Assembly (NCBI GenBank): GCA_945860335.1
Contig: CAMAQW010000033.1
Location: 1-12,513, forward strand
DNA length: 12,513 bases
From: Sediminibacterium ginsengisoli
GTDB taxonomy: Bacteria; Bacteroidota; Bacteroidia; Chitinophagales; Chitinophagaceae
Direction of reading: 5' to 3'
Part shown: one piece after another, positions 7,901-12,513 of the stretch
How the letters are laid out: each line of letters begins with the position of its first letter
How positions within the stretch are numbered: the stretch's first letter is position 1
The notes under the pieces: generated by a model
Databases searched by the model: none
What the model saw: only the letters and a program-made list of their open reading frames with translations
What the model was told of the DNA's origin: nothing
Program-made: the position numbers and the translations under genes

Positions 7901-9286
7901 ATGATGTTGAATAAAAAAACATACGCGACCATAACTACTGATAATGTAGATGCTCTGTTTGTACTCCCTGAAAAAGTAGTACAGTTTGGTACTGGGGTAC
8001 TATTACGTGGATTACCTGATTATTTTATTGATAAAGCCAATAAGTTAGGTGTATTTAATGGTAGGATTGTAGTTGTAAAATCTACAGATCAAGGCGGTAC
8101 AGATGCTTATGCAGCGCAAGATGCTTTATATACCATACTTGAAAAAGGAATTGAAAACGGGTTACCTATAGAGCGCACAACCATTAATGCTTCTATTAGC
8201 AGGGTCGTATCTGCAAAAACCGAGTGGCAGTCTGTTTTTGATTGTGCCGCCAATCCTGATATTCAAATTGTTATTTCTAATACAACAGAGGTAGGTATCA
8301 CACTTGTTGCTTCCGATGCGGCTTCTTTATTTCCGGAATCGTTTCCAGGTAAACTCTTACATTTTTTAATGGAGCGTTACCGTGTCTTTAATGGCTCAAC
8401 GGAATCTGGATTGGTTATTATTCCAACCGAACTTATCAGTGACAATGGTATCAAGCTTAAAGAAATTGTAATTGAATTAGCGAAATTAAAAGGTTTGGAT
8501 GAGGCGTTTATTAATTGGGTTAATACCGCCAATGATTTTTGTAGTTCATTGGTAGATTGTATTGTACCTGGCAAATTACCTGCTAATGAGCAGGATAAGT
8601 TTGAACAAAAAGTGGGCTATCAAGATAATTTAGCAATTATGTCGGAGCCATACCGCTTATGGGCTATCGAAACGGCAAATCAAAAAACAGCATCTATTTT
8701 ATCTTTTGCAGCTGCAGATGCAAGGGTTATTTTAGCGCCAAGTATTAATAAGTACAAAGAAATAAAATTACGCTTACTTAATGCTACCCACTCACTTTGT
8801 TGTGGCTTTGCTATTTTAAGTGAATTTTTAACGGTGCGAGATGCGTTAAATGATAAAACCTTTAAGGATTTTTTATCTTCTATGTTATTAGATGAAATTG
8901 TTCCGCTCGTAGCAGAAGGCGATATTACAATGGAAGAGGCGCGCAGTTTTGCACTGCAGGTAGTTGACCGTTTTTCAAATCAAAGCATTGAGCATTTGTG
9001 GGTAAATATAGCCGTGCAATACACTGCTAAAATGCAAATGCGCGTAGTGCCTTTAGTAGATAAATATGTGAAGCGTTATAGCAAAGCGCCAACGCTAATA
9101 TCATTTGGTTTTGCGGCGTTTTTATTGTTTATGAAATCTAAAAATGACCCCGGTGCTATAGACGCTTTGGCTTCAAAAACTACAATGGTAGCATCTGATG
9201 TTTTTGACAAGCAAGTTTTTGATTGTATAGATAAAATGGACGCTAGTTCTATTAAAAACGTACTAGTTTCTTTGTTGAATAAATAA
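7901..9286 (+). CDS. uxaB: Tagaturonate reductase (altronate oxidoreductase) UxaB
   Basis: A 461-residue cytoplasmic enzyme of the long-chain mannitol dehydrogenase family that reduces D-tagaturonate to D-altronate with NADH. The N-terminal Rossmann region shows VVQFGTGVLLRGLPDYFIDKAN from about 26, with the FGTG turn contacting the cofactor. The signature KLRLLNATHSL places the expected catalytic Lys289, Asn294 and His297 at the K-x4-N-x2-H spacing known from mannitol dehydrogenase. ISNTTEVGI at 125-133 and the SLVDCIVPGKLP segment are typical of UxaB rather than UxuB or mannitol dehydrogenases. No signal peptide is present. Two adjacent ATG codons (7901 and 7904) could start it. It begins 3 bp after the CE8-PL10 gene and is followed at once by uxaA and uxaC, which fixes its role in galacturonate catabolism. 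Confidence 0.93.
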   Translation: MMLNKKTYATITTDNVDALFVLPEKVVQFGTGVLLRGLPDYFIDKANKLGVFNGRIVVVKSTDQGGTDAYAAQDALYTILEKGIENGLPIERTTINASISRVVSAKTEWQSVFDCAANPDIQIVISNTTEVGITLVASDAASLFPESFPGKLLHFLMERYRVFNGSTESGLVIIPTELISDNGIKLKEIVIELAKLKGLDEAFINWVNTANDFCSSLVDCIVPGKLPANEQDKFEQKVGYQDNLAIMSEPYRLWAIETANQKTASILSFAAADARVILAPSINKYKEIKLRLLNATHSLCCGFAILSEFLTVRDALNDKTFKDFLSSMLLDEIVPLVAEGDITMEEARSFALQVVDRFSNQSIEHLWVNIAVQYTAKMQMRVVPLVDKYVKRYSKAPTLISFGFAAFLLFMKSKNDPGAIDALASKTTMVASDVFDKQVFDCIDKMDASSIKNVLVSLLNK

Positions 9287-9290
9287 GCAT

Positions 9291-10943
9291 ATGACAAATC
9301 AGAATTATAAAGTAATTAAGGTTCATCCAAACGATAATGTGATTGTTGCCCTAGAAGACATTCCAGCAGGCGCAATTATAATATATGAAAATGAAACCTA
9401 TCAGATAGTAGATGATATAGCAGCAAAGCATAAATTTTACCAGTCTGATATGCAGCCTGGTGATGCTGTTACTATGTATGGTGTTCTTGTAGGAAAAGTT
9501 CAAATACCTGTTACTGCTGGTATGCGCATGACCACTACTAATTTGCATCATGCTGCAGAGCCCTACTCATTTAGGCCCTATAATTACACATGGACCCCAC
9601 CTAATGTTGATGCGTATAAAAACAAAACATTTTTAGGCTATCACCGTTCTGATGGAACAGTGGGTACCGCTAATTATTGGTTATTTATTCCTACTGTTTT
9701 TTGTGAAAACAGAAATTTAGACGTTATACGTGAAGCGCTTCATAACGAGCTTGGCTATGCGGTAACGCACAAGTATAAATCATTTACAAAACAGTTGTTG
9801 GCGGCTTATGAAGCTGGTGAGCCGGTACAAAATTTTAATGCAAGCGAACTAATAGCAACTCAAAAAGAATCGCGTGTTTTTAAAAATATTGACGGCGTAA
9901 AATTTCTAAATCACCAAGGTGGGTGTGGTGGTACAAGGGGTGATGCAGCTATCTTAAGTAAACTACTTGCTGCTTATGCCGATCATCCGAATGTGGCAGG
10001 TATCACTGTATTAAGTTTGGGCTGTCAAAATTTGCAATTGCAAGATTTAGAAAATGACATTAAACTACGCAATCCAAATTTTGATAAGCCACTTTATATT
10101 TTTGAACAGCAAAATGCTGGAACGGAAGAAGATTTAATTTATGGCGCTATCAAAAAAACTTTTGAAGGGTTAATTGAGGCAAATAAAATAGAAAGAAAAC
10201 CAGCAGGCCTGGATAAATTAACCGTTGGTGTAAAATGTGGTGGTAGTGATGGATTTAGTGGCATCTCTGCAAACCCTGCCGTTGGTTATTGTAGTGATTT
10301 ACTCGTGGCACTTGGAGCCAAAGTATTGTTGGCAGAGTTTCCAGAATTATGTGGGGTAGAACAGGAATTAATTGACCGCACCGTAAATCCGGATGCTGCA
10401 CACAAGTTTATTAAACTCATGGGTGCCTATAGCGCAGCTGCCATTGCTGCTGGGTCGGGGTTTCACATGAATCCTTCTCCAGGAAATATTAAAGATGGAC
10501 TAATAACAGACGCTATTAAGTCTGCGGGGGCGGCAAAAAAAGGGGGATCATCTCCGGTGGTTGATGTGCTTGATTATACAGAGCCAGCCACCAAGCCAGG
10601 ACTCAATTTAGTGTGCACGCCTGGTAATGATGTAGAAGCTACAACAGGAAAAGCAGCAAGTGGCGCAACACTTATTTTATTTACGACCGGACTTGGTACG
10701 CCAACAGGTAACCCTGTTTGCCCTACCATCAAAGTATCTACCAATGCCGCCTTAACAAAGCGCATGAATGACATTATAGATATTGATACCAGCCCAATCA
10801 TTGCTGGAGAAAAAACAATTCCAGAAATGGGGAAAATGATTTTAGATTATTGTATAAAAGCAGCTAGTGGTGAAATTATACCAAAGGCAGTATTGTTAAA
10901 CCAAGACGATTTTATTCCATGGAAACGTGGAGTGAGTTTATAA
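9291..10943 (+). CDS. uxaA: Altronate dehydratase UxaA (SAF domain plus catalytic domain)
   Basis: A 550-residue cytoplasmic enzyme that dehydrates D-altronate to 2-keto-3-deoxygluconate. Residues about 5-90 form the SAF domain (VIVALEDIPAGAI, MQPGDAVTMYGVLVGKV). After a linker, the galactarate/altronate dehydratase domain follows with GYHRSDGTVGTANYW at 116-130, NHQGGCGGTRGD at 207-218, SLGCQNLQ at 242-249, KCGGSDGFSGISANPAVGYCSD at 315-336, LCGVEQ from 353, MNPSPGNIKDG at 393-403 and GNPVCP at 473-478. Conserved cysteines (Cys212, Cys245, Cys316, Cys354, Cys477) fit the iron dependence known for this family. The protein is longer than E. coli UxaA (about 495 residues). Both domains are on one chain, whereas some bacteria split them. 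The gene starts 4 bp after uxaB. Galactarate dehydratase is the nearest alternative, but the uxaB and uxaC neighbours argue for altronate. Confidence 0.93.
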   Translation: MTNQNYKVIKVHPNDNVIVALEDIPAGAIIIYENETYQIVDDIAAKHKFYQSDMQPGDAVTMYGVLVGKVQIPVTAGMRMTTTNLHHAAEPYSFRPYNYTWTPPNVDAYKNKTFLGYHRSDGTVGTANYWLFIPTVFCENRNLDVIREALHNELGYAVTHKYKSFTKQLLAAYEAGEPVQNFNASELIATQKESRVFKNIDGVKFLNHQGGCGGTRGDAAILSKLLAAYADHPNVAGITVLSLGCQNLQLQDLENDIKLRNPNFDKPLYIFEQQNAGTEEDLIYGAIKKTFEGLIEANKIERKPAGLDKLTVGVKCGGSDGFSGISANPAVGYCSDLLVALGAKVLLAEFPELCGVEQELIDRTVNPDAAHKFIKLMGAYSAAAIAAGSGFHMNPSPGNIKDGLITDAIKSAGAAKKGGSSPVVDVLDYTEPATKPGLNLVCTPGNDVEATTGKAASGATLILFTTGLGTPTGNPVCPTIKVSTNAALTKRMNDIIDIDTSPIIAGEKTIPEMGKMILDYCIKAASGEIIPKAVLLNQDDFIPWKRGVSL

Positions 10944-10959
10944 TTTAAATTAGAAAGAG

Positions 10960-12372
10960 ATGGGTAAGTTATTTATGGGTGAAGATTTTTTGTTACAAAC
11001 AAAAACAGCGGAGTTATTATATAATGAGTACGCTAAACAAATGCCAATTATCGATTACCATTGTCATTTGTCACCACAGCAAATTGCTGAAGACATTAAG
11101 TTTGAGAATTTAACCCAGGCTTGGTTATACGGCGATCATTACAAGTGGAGAGCTATGCGCACAAGTGGTGTTGATGAATCTTATTGTACGGGTAATAAAT
11201 CCGATTATGAAAAATTTGAAAAATGGGCAGCTACGGTGCCATATACCATGCGTAATCCGCTGTATCATTGGACGCATTTAGAGTTAAAAAGATATTTTGA
11301 CATCCATGAAATTCTAGATCCAAGTTCTGCAAAATCTATTTATGACAATGCAAGTGCGCAAATTCAAACAGATGCATTTAGTATCAAAAACTTGATCCGT
11401 AAAATGAATGTGAAAGTCATTTGTACAACAGATGATCCTATCGATTCATTAGAATACCATAAAATGCTTGCAGAGAGTAATTTTGAGGTAAAAATCAAGC
11501 CTGCTTTTAGGCCTGATAAAGCAATGGAAGTTGTTAGTGCTGCTAATTTTATTGCCTATGTAAAAAAATTAGAGGCTATCACCAATTTGTCTGTTTCTTC
11601 ATTTGAAGATTATTTATTTGCACTTCAAAACCGCCCCGACTTTTTTGCTTCGATGGGTTGTTCGGTGAGTGATCATGGACTTGAAGAGATTTATGTAGAA
11701 GATTTTACAGGTCAGAAAATTGAAACCATATTTTCAAAAGTGTATGGCGGCAAAGAGTTAAACTTATTAGAGCAGCGTAAGTTTAAAAGCTGTATGTTGC
11801 TTCACTTTGCAGAATGGGATTGGGAAAAAGGTTGGGTGCAACAATATCATTTAGGTGCACTACGTAACAACAATTCACGGATGCTATCTAAACTAGGTCC
11901 GGATACAGGATGGGATAGTATTGGTGATTTTTCTCAAGCAGCAGCACTTTCTAAATTTTTAAATAAGCTAGATAGTGAAGATAAATTAGCAAAAACCATC
12001 ATCTACAATTTAAACCCTGCCGACAATGAACTCATGGCTTCTATGATTGGCAACTTCAATGATGGGTCTGTAACAGGTAAAATACAGTTTGGTAGTGGCT
12101 GGTGGTTTTTGGACCAAAAGGATGGTATTATAAAACAATTGAATGCATTAAGCAATATGGGACTCGTGAGTAGGTTTGTAGGTATGCTTACCGATTCTAG
12201 AAGTTTTCTTTCATTTCCTAGACACGAATATTTTAGACGCATATTGTGTAATTTATTTGGTGATGAAATTGAGCATGGCGAATTACCAAACGACACCAAG
12301 TGGGTAGGTCAAATCATCCAAGACATTTGTTACAACAATGCAAATGACTATTTTGGATGGAAAGACAAATAA
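10960..12372 (+). CDS. uxaC: Uronate isomerase UxaC
   Basis: A 470-residue cytoplasmic amidohydrolase-superfamily isomerase that converts D-galacturonate to D-tagaturonate and D-glucuronate to D-fructuronate. It resembles E. coli UxaC closely along its whole length: EDFLL at 8-12, the metal-site DYHCHL at 32-37 (His34, His36), GDHYKWRAMRT from about 59, NPLYHWTHLEL near 99, TTDDPIDSLE near 157, WVQQYHLGALRNNN, FGSGWWF near 377 and MLTDSRSFLS at 409-418, then HEYFRRILC. The start at 10960 follows a purine-rich leader (GAAAGAG directly before the ATG). A second ATG at 10975 (residue 6) is possible, but the E. coli protein carries a similar short N-terminal extension, which favours 10960. It starts 16 bp after uxaA. 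Although third in the uxaBAC order, it performs the first step of the pathway. Confidence 0.96.
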   Translation: MGKLFMGEDFLLQTKTAELLYNEYAKQMPIIDYHCHLSPQQIAEDIKFENLTQAWLYGDHYKWRAMRTSGVDESYCTGNKSDYEKFEKWAATVPYTMRNPLYHWTHLELKRYFDIHEILDPSSAKSIYDNASAQIQTDAFSIKNLIRKMNVKVICTTDDPIDSLEYHKMLAESNFEVKIKPAFRPDKAMEVVSAANFIAYVKKLEAITNLSVSSFEDYLFALQNRPDFFASMGCSVSDHGLEEIYVEDFTGQKIETIFSKVYGGKELNLLEQRKFKSCMLLHFAEWDWEKGWVQQYHLGALRNNNSRMLSKLGPDTGWDSIGDFSQAAALSKFLNKLDSEDKLAKTIIYNLNPADNELMASMIGNFNDGSVTGKIQFGSGWWFLDQKDGIIKQLNALSNMGLVSRFVGMLTDSRSFLSFPRHEYFRRILCNLFGDEIEHGELPNDTKWVGQIIQDICYNNANDYFGWKDK

Positions 12373-12429
12373 TCGACTTTATTATTTCATTTCATGTTAT
12401 CTTGTAAGTTAAACGGGTAAGCTATTTGT
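12373..12429. other. 57-bp gap between uxaC and kdgK-like gene
   Basis: This is the widest gap in the + strand gene series. It is AT-rich and I see no hairpin followed by a T-run and no convincing promoter. Read-through from uxaC into the kinase gene is the simplest reading, though a separate weak promoter cannot be excluded. Confidence 0.4.
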
Positions 12430-12513
12430 ATGAAAAAAGTATTTTGTTTTGGTGAGATCTTGCTTCGAATGTCGCCCGTATTAGACCAGGCCTGGATTAA
12501 TCATGCAAGTATG
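12430..12513 (+). CDS. kdgK: Probable 2-keto-3-deoxygluconate kinase, 3' end cut by window
   Basis: Only 28 codons are visible, reading MKKVFCFGEILLRMSP and continuing open to the edge. The FGEILLRxSP start is characteristic of PfkB/ribokinase-family sugar kinases, and of KDG kinases in particular, where this strand begins the Rossmann-like core. KdgK phosphorylates KDG, the product of UxaA, to KDPG, so it is the expected next step after the uxaBAC genes. The catalytic Asp and the ATP site lie outside the window. Fructokinase or another PfkB kinase remains possible from so short a fragment; context makes KdgK the best call. Confidence 0.7.
   Translation, partial: MKKVFCFGEILLRMSPVLDQAWINHASM

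Noticed and set aside
9076..9551. Short antisense open frames over the end of uxaB and the start of uxaA
   Set aside because: They are opposite well-conserved coding sequence and show no family motif or start context.
1..12513. A novel defence, mobile or RNA-based system
   Set aside because: No transposase, integrase, toxin-antitoxin pair, CRISPR repeats, tRNA or structured RNA is visible, and every sizeable gene fits known pectin and galacturonate catabolism or a common regulator or NTF2-like family.

Overview
The window looks like part of a Bacteroidota chromosome, possibly a Chitinophagales or Sphingobacteriales-type organism. The DNA is AT-rich, start sites have A-rich leaders rather than strong Shine-Dalgarno sequences, and secreted pectin enzymes are fused in pairs as is usual in that phylum. 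The family placement is inference from style and protein similarity only.

Layout. Positions 1-342 hold the 3' end of a small NTF2-like (SnoaL/DUF4440) protein gene on the + strand. It converges with, and overlaps by 8 bp, a LacI/GalR-family regulator gene on the - strand (335-1375). A 182-bp divergent intergenic region (1376-1557) separates the regulator from a tight + strand gene series that runs from 1558 past the right edge. In order it encodes a secreted CE12 rhamnogalacturonan acetylesterase-GH28 polygalacturonase fusion, a secreted GH105 unsaturated glycuronyl hydrolase with an extra C-terminal glutamine-amidotransferase-like domain, a secreted CE8 pectin methylesterase-PL10 pectate lyase fusion, UxaB, UxaA, UxaC, and the first 28 codons of a probable 2-keto-3-deoxygluconate kinase (KdgK). 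Gaps between these genes are 9, 4, 3, 4, 16 and 57 bp, so the first six are almost certainly one operon.

How the genes work together. The exported enzymes would remove acetyl and methyl esters from pectin, cut the galacturonan backbone by hydrolysis (GH28) and by beta-elimination (PL10), and trim unsaturated ends (GH105). In the cytoplasm, galacturonate would pass through UxaC (to tagaturonate), UxaB (to altronate) and UxaA (to 2-keto-3-deoxygluconate, KDG), and then KdgK (to KDPG). The divergent LacI-type gene is the obvious candidate regulator, and two CpG-centred operator-like sites lie between it and the operon. A galacturonate transporter, KduI/KduD, KDPG aldolase and SusC/SusD proteins are not seen here and may lie beyond the edges.

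I see no previously undescribed system. This is a compact pectin-to-KDG catabolic locus. The points most worth a second look are the divergent active-site motifs of the CE8 domain, the unassigned C-terminal domain on the GH105 enzyme, and the obligatory TTG start of the CE8-PL10 gene.
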